A DNA stretch of 64,000 nt from Cyanobium gracile PCC 6307 (GTDB lineage: Bacteria > Cyanobacteriota > Cyanobacteriia > PCC-6307 > Cyanobiaceae), in contig NC_019675.1 in the NCBI RefSeq assembly GCF_000316515.1, positions 1,451,964 through 1,515,963 of the forward strand, in the 5' to 3' direction. A model generated the notes under the pieces. The model worked only from the letters and a program-made list of their open reading frames with translations, was not told the DNA's origin and searched no databases. Position numbers and translations under genes: made by a program. Shown piece after piece: positions 28,893 through 36,591 of the stretch (positions are counted from its first letter, which is position 1; each line of letters begins with the position of its first letter).

Positions 28893-29414
28893 GTGGCGCT
28901 CCTGGCCCTGCTGCTCTCCGGCTGCGGCAGTTGGGGCTGGGGGCGCCGCAGCGCCGGGCCGGTGGGATGGGGCGGTGCCGACCGCCAGGATCCGGCCCTG
29001 AGCGGCAACGGCCGTGTGCTGGCCAGCGTGGTGCGCCGCGATGGCCGCGACACGGTGCTGCTGCAGGAGCAGCCCTCCGGCACGGTGCTGCCCCTGCGTC
29101 ACCTGCAGCGGCTCCAGCCCCACCGCTCCCCGTCCCTGAGCTGGAACGGTCGCTATCTGGCCCTGCTGGTTCAGGAGGGCCCGGATCGGCGGGTGGTCAT
29201 CGAGGATCGGGCGACCGGGCGGCTGCACCGCCTGCCGTTACCGGGCGGCCTGCTGCCCGACAGCCTCAGCCTGGCGCCCGACGGGCGGCGCATCGCCATC
29301 GCCACAGAGGGGGACGGCCGCTCCCGCGTGCTGCTCTACGACCTCTCCGCCCTGCTGGAGCCTGACCTGCCCGCCGGCCTGAGCGTGCGGGGAGCTCCGG
29401 GTGACGCCCCATGA
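28893..29414 (+). CDS. TolB-like beta-propeller lipoprotein, first of a pair
   Basis: A predicted lipoprotein of about 173 residues: a hydrophobic leader ends in the lipobox LLSGC, followed by propeller-type strands (SLSWNGRYLALLVQEGPDRR; SLAPDGRRIAIATEGDG) as in TolB/PD40 repeats. The start is unclear. GTG at 28893 gives a very short leader; the frame stays open into ycf66, so an earlier non-ATG start is possible. Its stop overlaps the next gene (ATGA), and the two proteins look like halves or duplicates of one fold. Confidence 0.6.
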   Translation: MALLALLLSGCGSWGWGRRSAGPVGWGGADRQDPALSGNGRVLASVVRRDGRDTVLLQEQPSGTVLPLRHLQRLQPHRSPSLSWNGRYLALLVQEGPDRRVVIEDRATGRLHRLPLPGGLLPDSLSLAPDGRRIAIATEGDGRSRVLLYDLSALLEPDLPAGLSVRGAPGDAP

Positions 29415-29908
29415 GCGCATGTGCCGGCAGGCTGGCGCGGGCGGCGGCGGTGGCGGCCCTGCCGCCGCTTCTGGCGGGCTGCCTGGGTCCGCTGCCCCAG
29501 CCACTGGTGGGGCTCAACCAGCGGCTCGAGGCCGCCGGCCCCGCCGGGGCCCCCTCCCTGGCGGGCGACTGGCTGGCCCTGATCGTCAGCCAGGGCGGCC
29601 GCGACCGGGTGCAGCTGGTGGACCTGCAACGCCAGCAGCCGGTGCCTCTGCCAGGCCTGGAGCGCCCCGACGCCCAGCCCCTGAGCGTGGCGGTGGATGG
29701 CCGCGGTGAGCGGCTGGCCCTGGTGCGCCAGCTGGAGGGGCGCACGGAGCTGGTGCTCTACCGCCGCAACCTGATGGCCCTGCAGCCGGTGCCGCTGCAA
29801 CCGGCGGGAGTACCCCGGCGTGTGGCCCTGCGGGCCGACGGCCGCGAGCTGGCGGTGGAGGTGAGCCGCCAGGGCCAGTGGCAGGTGGACCTGATCGCCG
29901 TGCCCTGA
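29411..29908 (+). CDS. TolB-like beta-propeller lipoprotein, second of a pair
   Basis: A 165-residue lipoprotein with signal MSACAGRLARAAAVAALPPL and lipobox LLAGC. The mature part has PD40-like strands (LIVSQGGRDRVQLVDLQRQ; AVDGRGERLALVRQLEGRTE; LRADGRELAVEVSRQGQW). Residue spacing and strand order parallel those of the preceding lipoprotein, suggesting tandem duplication. The ATG overlaps the upstream stop by four bases. A periplasmic or outer-membrane scaffolding role is only a guess. Confidence 0.65.
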   Translation: MSACAGRLARAAAVAALPPLLAGCLGPLPQPLVGLNQRLEAAGPAGAPSLAGDWLALIVSQGGRDRVQLVDLQRQQPVPLPGLERPDAQPLSVAVDGRGERLALVRQLEGRTELVLYRRNLMALQPVPLQPAGVPRRVALRADGRELAVEVSRQGQWQVDLIAVP

Positions 29909-30127
29909 TCAGGGCACCAGGCCGGCCCAGTGCAGGAAGGTGTCGTGGCTGAGGGCCTCGATCAGGAGCACGGCGACGAAGCCGAGCATGGCGAAACGGC
30001 CATTGACCCGCTCGGCGTAGCCGCTCCAGCCGAAGGCGGGCACCTCGGAGGTGGTGGCGCTGGTGGCGGGCGGGGAGACGGCGGCCGGAGATGCGTCGGC
30101 TGATGGGTTGACAGAAGGGTCGCTCAT
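29909..30127 (-). CDS. hli: High-light-inducible protein (Hli/Scp)
   Basis: A 72-residue one-helix chlorophyll-binding protein of the thylakoid, related to plant light-harvesting proteins and used in photoprotection and pigment delivery. The chlorophyll-binding motif is ERVNGRFAMLGF, followed by a single membrane helix to about residue 62 and the end LHWAGLVP. The N-terminal 35 residues are Ser/Pro-rich. The ATG at 30127 lies four bases from the stop of the ABC transporter gene, indicating one operon. Confidence 0.95.
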   Translation of the reverse strand: MSDPSVNPSADASPAAVSPPATSATTSEVPAFGWSGYAERVNGRFAMLGFVAVLLIEALSHDTFLHWAGLVP

Positions 30128-30131
30128 CGGA

Positions 30132-32153
30132 TCAGTCCTGGCGGCCAAAGGTATAGCCGGCCGCCGGAAGCAGGCGCCAGCCGGCGCTGCCATCCAGCTC
30201 CAGCACCGTGTCGTGGTAGGAGGTGAGGGTGGGCCGGTGGCCGACGCTCACGAAGGCCATCTCCCGCTGCACCAGCAGTTCGTAGAGGGCCTTCTCGGTG
30301 GCCACGTCGAGGGCGCTGGTGGCCTCGTCGAGCACCACGAACCGGGGCGAGTTGAGCAGCAGCCGGGCGAAGGCCAGGCGCTGCTGCTCACCGAGGGAGA
30401 GCAGCCGGGGCCAGTCCTGCTTGATGTCGAGGTCGGGGTAGCGGTGCACCAGCTCGGGCAGACGCACCTCCTCGAGCACATGGCGGAGCTGCTCGTCGCT
30501 GAAGCGGTCGGTGGGCTGGGGGTAGCAGAGCTGCTCCCGCAGGCTGCCCAGCAGCATGTAGGGCTTCTGGGGGATGAACATCAGCTCCCCCACCGGCGGC
30601 CGCTGCACGTTGCCGGCGGAAGGGGGCCAGAGGCCGCTCACCAACCGCAGGAAGGAGGTCTTGCCGCACCCCGAGGGGCCCACCACCAGCAGCCGCTGGT
30701 TGGCGGTCACCTCCAGGCTCAGGTCGCGCACCAGCAGGCGGTTGGTGCGGGGCGGCACCAGATCCACATGGCTCACCAGGATCGATTCGGGACGCACGGC
30801 GCCGGCCCCGGCCCCCATGGCACCCCCGGCGGAGGCCTGCTCGGCGGCCACGAACTCGGCCATCTCGGCGCTGATGGACTCCACCTTGCCCTGGAAGCCC
30901 TCGAGACGGCTGATGGAGGCGGAGAAGGCGGCCAGCCGGTCGATGTTGTTGACGATGTAGCTGACCGAGAACAACACCTGGGAGAAGGCGATGCTGGCCT
31001 GGCCGAAGACACCGAAATCCACCTCCTTGGCGAAGTAGATCGGTGCGATCACCAGCCAGGGCAGGAAACGGGAGAAGTAGTCGTAGGAGCGCTGGATGAC
31101 GCTGATCAGGGCCTCCCAGATGATCAGGCGGTTGTAGTTGACGATCACCCCGTCCAGGCGTCGTTCCCCCTCCTTCTGCTCCTGGCGTTCCCCCCGGTAG
31201 AAGGCGATCGATTCGGCGTTGTCGCGGATGTGGACCAGGCCATAGCGGAAATCAGCCTCCAGCTTCAGCTGCTGGTAGTTGAGGTTCACCAGCTTGCGGC
31301 TGGCGAACACGATCAGGGCCGTGCCGCCGACCGAATAGGCCAGCAGCCACAGGGCCAGGGTCTGGTTGATGCTCCAGAGAACGATGATGAAGCTGAAGAA
31401 GGTGAGCAGGGCGGAGATGATCTCCACCGTCACGCTCAGGCTGGTGGCGGTGAAGCTGGCCGCGTCCTGGGAGATCCGCTGGTCCGGGTTGTCGATCTCC
31501 TCAACACTTTCATCGTTGGGGTTGAGAACGTAGTAGGCCCGGTTGGTGAGATAGCGGCCCAGCATGCGCCCGCTGAGCCACTCCCGCCACAGCAGCCCCA
31601 GCTTGGGAATCAGGTAGCTCTGGATGGCGCGGATCGGCAGGGCCAGCACCAGACAGAAGGCGTAGATCGCGACGATCTTCCAGAACTCCTCCGCCTTGTA
31701 CGCCACCAGGGCGTTCTCGATGTTCCGGGCGATGAAGCTGATGCCGACGTTGATGCCGTTGATCACCAGGATCAGCAGGGCGATGATGCCGAGCAACAGC
31801 CAGGGCAGCCAGCGCCCCTGGCGCAGCTTGGCCCGCAGGCTGATGAAGGCGCCCAGGCCGGCGGCGAACAGCACCATGATCACGATGCCGATCGGCCCGC
31901 TCCAGACCGCGGCCACCTGCTCGGGCACCCCGGGCAGGAAGCGGTTGCGCAGCTCGGGGATCCAGGCCCCGGCCGCGGCCACCACGCCGGTGAGCAGGAG
32001 CAGGGTGAAGCCCACCACCACCGCCAGCAGGGCCACCACCAGGAGCAGGAACTGGCCGCTGCCGCCGCCGCCTTCGTCGAGGGGCAGGAAGTAGGGCTGG
32101 GCCAGGCGCTGCAGCTTGCCCAGCTGCTCGCGAAGGGCCTTCAGGGGGGTCAT
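30132..32153 (-). CDS. BacA/SbmA-like ABC transporter, fused permease and ATPase
   Basis: A 673-residue transporter half. The N-terminal half has six to eight membrane helices of the SbmA/BacA (ABCD) type, with FLPGVPEQVAAVWSGPIGIV and NPDQRISQDAASFTA. The ATPase domain (about 440-673) carries Walker A GPSGCGKTS, signature LSLGEQQRLAFARLLL and Walker B FVVLDEATSALD. Mycobacterial Rv1819c and cyanobacterial relatives import cobalamin and other hydrophilic molecules; the substrate here is not known. It lies just upstream of the hli gene. Confidence 0.88.
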   Translation of the reverse strand: MTPLKALREQLGKLQRLAQPYFLPLDEGGGGSGQFLLLVVALLAVVVGFTLLLLTGVVAAAGAWIPELRNRFLPGVPEQVAAVWSGPIGIVIMVLFAAGLGAFISLRAKLRQGRWLPWLLLGIIALLILVINGINVGISFIARNIENALVAYKAEEFWKIVAIYAFCLVLALPIRAIQSYLIPKLGLLWREWLSGRMLGRYLTNRAYYVLNPNDESVEEIDNPDQRISQDAASFTATSLSVTVEIISALLTFFSFIIVLWSINQTLALWLLAYSVGGTALIVFASRKLVNLNYQQLKLEADFRYGLVHIRDNAESIAFYRGERQEQKEGERRLDGVIVNYNRLIIWEALISVIQRSYDYFSRFLPWLVIAPIYFAKEVDFGVFGQASIAFSQVLFSVSYIVNNIDRLAAFSASISRLEGFQGKVESISAEMAEFVAAEQASAGGAMGAGAGAVRPESILVSHVDLVPPRTNRLLVRDLSLEVTANQRLLVVGPSGCGKTSFLRLVSGLWPPSAGNVQRPPVGELMFIPQKPYMLLGSLREQLCYPQPTDRFSDEQLRHVLEEVRLPELVHRYPDLDIKQDWPRLLSLGEQQRLAFARLLLNSPRFVVLDEATSALDVATEKALYELLVQREMAFVSVGHRPTLTSYHDTVLELDGSAGWRLLPAAGYTFGRQD

Positions 32154-32223
32154 GGGCGTGGGCGGATCGCGCCATTCTCACCGCCGGCCCCACCCGGCCG
32201 GGGCCGCGGTGTGCGGCCGGTGA

Positions 32224-32583
32224 TCAGCCCGGCGGCCAGGCCAGCGGGCGGCCGCCGATGACGTGCAGATGCAGGTGGAACACGGTCTGGCCGGCCTCGG
32301 CGCCGCTGTTGATCACGGTGCGCCAGCTCTCGAGGCCCTCCAGCCGGGCCACCTTGGCCGCCACCAGCAGCAGGTGGCCCAGCAGGGCCCGGTGCTCGTC
32401 CGTGGCCTCCCCCAGCTGGGGGATCGGCTCGCGGGGGATCACCAGCACGTGCACCGGAGCCTGGGGATTCACATCCCGGAAGGCCAGGCAGAGGTCATCG
32501 GCATAGACCTCCTGACAGGGAATCTCGCCGCGCAGGATGCGGCCGAAGATGGTGTCGCTGCTGGTGTCACTGCTGCTGGCCAT
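32224..32583 (-). CDS. HIT-family nucleotide-binding protein (HINT type)
   Basis: A 119-residue hydrolase of the histidine-triad family, acting on AMP-lysine or similar purine-nucleotide conjugates. The triad is HLHLHVIGG near residue 105, and the N-terminus IFGRILRGEIPCQEVYADD is typical. A long frame continues upstream, but ATG at 32583 gives the family length. It is divergent from the yifB-like gene, 57 bp away. Confidence 0.95.
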   Translation of the reverse strand: MASSSDTSSDTIFGRILRGEIPCQEVYADDLCLAFRDVNPQAPVHVLVIPREPIPQLGEATDEHRALLGHLLLVAAKVARLEGLESWRTVINSGAEAGQTVFHLHLHVIGGRPLAWPPG

Positions 32584-32640
32584 GAGTCGACGGGAAGTGG
32601 TCGGGAGGTGGCACTGAACGGGCAGTGAGCTCCGCGGGTG

Positions 32641-34179
32641 ATGTTGGCACGGTGCAGCAGCGGGGCCCTGCGGGGCTTCGAGGCCCTGCCGGTGACGGTG
32701 GAGGTGGACATCGCCCCGGGGCTGCCGGGGCTGCGGGTGGTGGGCCTGGCGGATGCAGCGGCCCAGGAGTCCCGGGAGCGGGTGCGGGGGGCGCTGCGCA
32801 ACGCCGGCCTGCGGGTTCCCCTGACCCGGGTGGTGGTGAACCTGGCCCCCGCCGACCTGCCCAAGGCCGGCCCCGGCTTCGATCTGCCCATCGCCCTGGG
32901 GCTGCTGGTGGCCAGCCAGCAGCTGGCCCCGGCCCTGGTGGAGGGCCTCTGGAGCGCCGGTGAGCTGGGCCTCGACGGCCGGCTGCGGCCGATCCGGGGG
33001 GTGCTGGCCCTGGCCCTGGCGGCCCGCCGGCACGGGGCCCAGGCCCTGGTGGTGCCGGCGGCCAACGCCACCGAGGCCGCCCTGGTGGAGGGACTGCCCG
33101 TCTGGGGGGCCGAAGATCTGGGGGAGGTGGTGGCCCTGCTGCAGGATCCGGGGCGCGCGGCGGCGCCAGCGGCGGCGGTCCCGCCGGAGCCGCCGCTGGC
33201 CGCTCCCGACCTGGCCGAGGTGCGGGGCCAGGCCCATGGCCGCCGGGCCCTGGAAATCGCCGCGGCCGGTGGTCACCACCTGCTGCTGGTGGGGGCGCCC
33301 GGCAGCGGCAAGACGATGCTGGCCCGGCGTCTGCCGACGCTGCTGCCCCCCCTGGCGCACCAGGAGGCCCTGGAGGTCACCCAGCTCCACTCCCTGGCCG
33401 GATTGCTGGGGGAGGGGGTCGGCCTGCGGCGACAGCGCCCGTTCCGCAGCCCCCACCACGGCTGCTCCGCCGCCGCCCTGATCGGTGGCGGCGCCGTGCC
33501 CCGGCCGGGGGAGCTGAGCCTGGCCCACCACGGTGTGCTGTTCCTCGATGAGCTGGCGGAGTTCCGCCGTGAGGTGCTCGACCAGCTGCGCCAGCCCCTG
33601 GAGGAGGGGGAGCTGTGGATCAGCCGTGCCCGACAGCGTTGCCGTTTCCCCAGCCGCGTGCTGCTGGTGGCGGCCACGAATCCCTGTCCCTGCGGCTGGT
33701 ACGGCGACCCCAGCCAGAGCTGCCGCTGTGGTGAGGCCCAGCGGCGCCGTCACTGGGGGCGTCTCCCAGGGCCCCTGCTCGACCGGATCGACCTTCAGGT
33801 GGTGATGCGCCGCCCGGAGGCCCGGGACCTGGGCGGGGCCTACCGCGGGGCCCCGCAGCAGGTGAGCTCTGGCGGCGAAGCCAGTGCGGTGGTGGCGCAA
33901 CGGGTGGCGGCGGCGCGCCGGCGGATGGGCGAGCGCAACCCGCAGGGAGCGGCCAACGGCCAGCTGGATGGGCCCTCCCTGGCCGCCGTGGTGGATCCGG
34001 CGCCGGAGGCCCTGGCGCTGTGGGAGCGCGCCATCAGCCAGCGGCGCCTATCCGCCCGGGGGGCGGAGCGGGTGTTGCGGGTGGCCCGCACCATCGCCGA
34101 TCTGGCCGGCGAGGAGCAGGTGGCCAGCGGCGCCATCGCCGAGGCCCTCAGCTACCGCTCCTTCGATCGGATCGACTGA
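32641..34179 (+). CDS. YifB/ComM-type Mg-chelatase-like AAA+ ATPase
   Basis: A 512-residue protein. Residues 1-170 form the ChlI-like N-terminal Lon-S5 fold (VEVDIAPGLPGLRVVGLADA). The AAA+ core has Walker A GAPGSGKTM (about 219), Walker B GVLFLDELAEFRREVLDQLR, and a cysteine-rich stretch NPCPCGWYGDP then CRCGEAQRR. In competent bacteria ComM drives branch migration during recombination; cyanobacteria with natural competence carry it too. ATG at 32641 is preferred over a GTG three bases earlier. Confidence 0.9.
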   Translation: MLARCSSGALRGFEALPVTVEVDIAPGLPGLRVVGLADAAAQESRERVRGALRNAGLRVPLTRVVVNLAPADLPKAGPGFDLPIALGLLVASQQLAPALVEGLWSAGELGLDGRLRPIRGVLALALAARRHGAQALVVPAANATEAALVEGLPVWGAEDLGEVVALLQDPGRAAAPAAAVPPEPPLAAPDLAEVRGQAHGRRALEIAAAGGHHLLLVGAPGSGKTMLARRLPTLLPPLAHQEALEVTQLHSLAGLLGEGVGLRRQRPFRSPHHGCSAAALIGGGAVPRPGELSLAHHGVLFLDELAEFRREVLDQLRQPLEEGELWISRARQRCRFPSRVLLVAATNPCPCGWYGDPSQSCRCGEAQRRRHWGRLPGPLLDRIDLQVVMRRPEARDLGGAYRGAPQQVSSGGEASAVVAQRVAAARRRMGERNPQGAANGQLDGPSLAAVVDPAPEALALWERAISQRRLSARGAERVLRVARTIADLAGEEQVASGAIAEALSYRSFDRID

Positions 34180-34209
34180 GGGACGGGATGGACTGAGGCG
34201 AAGCTGCTC

Positions 34210-34398
34210 TCAGCGGCGCCGGCGCCGCGGCGGGCTGTCGCTGTAGGGCTGCACGCCGATCAGGGGCGGCCTGTGCAGGGCTTCCTCACCCGGATTCCCC
34301 CAGGCGTGGTTGATGGTGTCGGCCAACCAGTGGCCGAAACGCTCAAGCGCTGAGGCAGACCGTGCGTGGCCTGCGGTGGAGGCGACCGGATGGCCCAT
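34210..34398 (-). CDS. Small conserved-looking hypothetical protein
   Basis: A 62-residue frame. From residue 17 it reads LERFGHWLADTINHAWGNPG, then PLIGVQPYSDSPPRRRRR. The central part looks constrained and the basic end is unusual, while the first 15 residues (HPVASTAGHARSA) do not, so the true start may be internal. I recall similar short proteins in marine Synechococcus but cannot confirm this. It lies between the yifB-like gene (convergent) and the bS21 gene. Confidence 0.45.
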   Translation of the reverse strand: MGHPVASTAGHARSASALERFGHWLADTINHAWGNPGEEALHRPPLIGVQPYSDSPPRRRRR

Positions 34399-34489
34399 GA
34401 CCCTGCTGCGATGGCCCCTCCAGCCTGGAGCCGGTGGGAGGTCAGGGCAACAGGTACAAGCACCTGAATCGGTGCCCCCGAGGCCAGGC

Positions 34490-34660
34490 TCAGCGGCGAC
34501 GGCGGCGCTGCTGGGCCTTGCGCTTGTACTTCTCGGTGGGGGTTTCGTGGTGGCGCAGCCGCTTCAGATCGGCAAAGATGCCCGCCTTGGACACCTGGCG
34601 CTTGAAGCGGCGCAGGGCCGATTCGATGCCTTCGTTTTCGCCGACGGTGACCTGGGTCAT
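34490..34660 (-). CDS. rpsU: 30S ribosomal protein bS21
   Basis: A 56-residue basic protein of the small ribosomal subunit. It opens [20 protein letters not shown], continues [20 protein letters not shown] and ends in an Arg-rich tail, all typical of bS21, which helps initiation near the anti-Shine-Dalgarno region of 16S rRNA. The start ATG is at 34660 and the stop at 34490. Minus-strand neighbour upstream is the DUF3747 gene, 60 bp away. Confidence 0.95.
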   Translation of the reverse strand: MTQVTVGENEGIESALRRFKRQVSKAGIFADLKRLRHHETPTEKYKRKAQQRRRRR

Positions 34661-34720
34661 GAAGTACTGCTGAGACGTTCGCAGCGTTGCACCCTAGCAA
34701 GCGGGGCTTCGGCCCCCACC

Positions 34721-35602
34721 TCAGAGCTTGGTGGCGGGGATGGCCGGCGGAGCCACGGGCTGCTGGGCGGCGGCGGGAGCCGGCTCCGTCGCGGGGGGGA
34801 CGGCCGTGGGGCGGGTCGTCGAGGGCATCACCCGGCGCCCGGCGGCGGCGGGCCTGGTGCTGGGGACTGACGCGGCAGGCCTGCTGATCGGGGCGGCGGC
34901 GGCAGGTGTGGCGGTGGTGGCAGGCGTGGCAGGTCTGCCGGTGGTGGCAGGGGCCGGCGTGCCAGTGGCGGCGGCGGGCTGGGCCGGCGGCATCGTGGCC
35001 GGCTGGGCGGCGGTGGCCGCCGTTCCCGGCCAGCTATCGGCATAGACGTACAGGTGGCCGAGGTTGCGGCCGCCGAACTGGCGCCGCATCAGCCGCCAGC
35101 CCGGCTCCAGGTGGAGCTTGAGGAAACCGGCCGCGCTGCCCCGGGTGCGGGCCACCACCATCTCTGGGCCGGCCCCGGCCTTGGTGGGGAAGGCCAGCAG
35201 CAGCATGTCGCCGCCGCTGCGGGTGACCATCAGCCGGTAGGAGGTGGCCAGGTCCTGGCCGCCCACCCGCACCGAATAGCCGTTGGCGTCGATGTAGCGG
35301 TTGCAGATGCCGGTGAAATCGAAGGTGGCCAGCAGGGGGTTCACCGGGGACGGCAGGCCCGCACCCACCTCGAAGCAGGGGCGCACCGGCTTGAGCTGCT
35401 CGTAGATGTTGAGCTGGGCCTTGTCGCCCCGGGTGCCGATGGGGGCCGCCACCAGCAGGAAGTTCTGCTGATCCACCTCGGCGGCGGCGAACAGGGCGGA
35501 GGCGCGGACCGGCGCGGGGACGGCTGTGGCCAGGGTGGTCGCCAGCACCGTCAGGGCCGCCAGGCCTGCGCGGGGAAGCACGGGGAAGGTCACGGCGTTC
35601 AT
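34721..35602 (-). CDS. Secreted DUF3747 protein with Ala/Pro/Thr-rich tail
   Basis: A 293-residue exported protein. The signal peptide is about 1-34 (MNAVTFPVLPRAGLAALTVL, cleavage near VRAS-AL). Residues 38-180 form the cyanobacterial DUF3747 domain (FAAAEVDQQNFLLVAAPIGT; CFEVGAGLPSPVNPLLATFD; ICNRYIDANGYSVRVGGQDL). After that comes a tail of over 100 residues made mostly of Ala, Pro and Thr, likely an extended spacer in the envelope. Function unknown. The ATG at 35602 is chosen for the signal peptide. Confidence 0.8.
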   Translation of the reverse strand: MNAVTFPVLPRAGLAALTVLATTLATAVPAPVRASALFAAAEVDQQNFLLVAAPIGTRGDKAQLNIYEQLKPVRPCFEVGAGLPSPVNPLLATFDFTGICNRYIDANGYSVRVGGQDLATSYRLMVTRSGGDMLLLAFPTKAGAGPEMVVARTRGSAAGFLKLHLEPGWRLMRRQFGGRNLGHLYVYADSWPGTAATAAQPATMPPAQPAAATGTPAPATTGRPATPATTATPAAAAPISRPAASVPSTRPAAAGRRVMPSTTRPTAVPPATEPAPAAAQQPVAPPAIPATKL

Positions 35603-35731
35603 CGAAGCGGCCTGAATCGTATGAACGGCAACCACCGGAAACCAGCCCGTGTGTCCCAATCGGCCGGCCGGTTGTCGGGCCGGCCGAGGCGGAGCCAAGC
35701 GCCGTGGCCGGGTCGCCTGGCGGCCGTGTGC

Positions 35732-35929
35732 TCAGGCGGGCTTGTTGATGCGGATCGCCACCAGCAGCGCCAGCACCGTGCCCGGCAGACTGCCCGCCAG
35801 GATCCAGCGGGTGGCCTGGACGCCCAGGTCGGGGTCGCCGTAGGAGAGCTCGAAGATCGATCCGGTGGCGGCGATGCCAAGCAGGCAGGCCAGGCCCAGG
35901 AAGAGGCCGGCCAGGGGTTTCATCGGCAT
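35732..35929 (-). CDS. Small two-helix membrane protein next to def
   Basis: A 65-residue hydrophobic protein with membrane segments about 5-27 (LAGLFLGLACLLGIAATGSI) and 41-60 (WILAGSLPGTVLALLVAIRI), joined by an acidic loop, and a short KPA end. I do not recognise a named family. The ATG lies four bases after the def stop on the same strand, so it is probably cotranscribed with peptide deformylase. Confidence 0.65.
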   Translation of the reverse strand: MPMKPLAGLFLGLACLLGIAATGSIFELSYGDPDLGVQATRWILAGSLPGTVLALLVAIRINKPA

Positions 35930-35933
35930 GGGA

Positions 35934-36539
35934 TCAGCGGATCGACTGGACGTCGGAGCGGCGGAAGCCCTGCTGCTGCAGGCCCTCGTTGAGACTGAGC
36001 TCGTCGGTGACCCGATCGACGAACAGCACGCCGTTGAGATGGTCCATCTCGTGCTGGATGCAGCGGGCCAGCAGGCCGTCGGCCTTGAGGCGGCGGGGGC
36101 GGCCCGTCTCGTCGCGGAAGCTCACCTCCACCACCGAGGGACGCACCACGTCGAGGTAGACCCCGGGGATGCTGAGACAGCCCTCCTCATAGGTGTTGAA
36201 GGAGGCTCCGGCGGCGGTGATCTCGGGGTTGATCAGCACCAGCGGCGGGGTGGCGGCCTCCTCCAGATCCAGATCGATCACCAGCAGCTGGCGATGCACA
36301 CCCACCTGGGGAGCGGCCAGGCCGATGCCCTTGGCGGTGTACATGCTGCGCAGCATGTCGCGGGCCAGATCCCGGATCGAGGCATCCACCTTGCTGATCC
36401 GCCGGGCCGGGGCCCGCAGCTCCTTCGAGCCCAGCTTGTGGATCTCCAGGGGTGGGCGCTCCACCGGCACCTTCGGCACCAGCACGGAGTTGCCGCCCTG
36501 TTCGGCCGACCGTGCCATCTGGGCGAAGCTGCGGGCCAA
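35934..36539 (-). CDS. def: Peptide deformylase
   Basis: Def removes the formyl group from nascent proteins. The 201-residue enzyme carries the three motifs: GIGLAAPQVG, EEGCLSIPG and QHEMDHLNG, with metal ligands Cys in the second and two His in the third. The sequence has an N-terminal extension of about 30 residues, usual for cyanobacterial forms. It is divergent from the S9 peptidase gene (52 bp between starts). Confidence 0.97.
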   Translation of the reverse strand: MARSFAQMARSAEQGGNSVLVPKVPVERPPLEIHKLGSKELRAPARRISKVDASIRDLARDMLRSMYTAKGIGLAAPQVGVHRQLLVIDLDLEEAATPPLVLINPEITAAGASFNTYEEGCLSIPGVYLDVVRPSVVEVSFRDETGRPRRLKADGLLARCIQHEMDHLNGVLFVDRVTDELSLNEGLQQQGFRRSDVQSIR

Positions 36540-36591
36540 GTCGTCACCTGAAACGATGGACAGATTCTAGAAGCAGCCTGCGGAGGACTCG

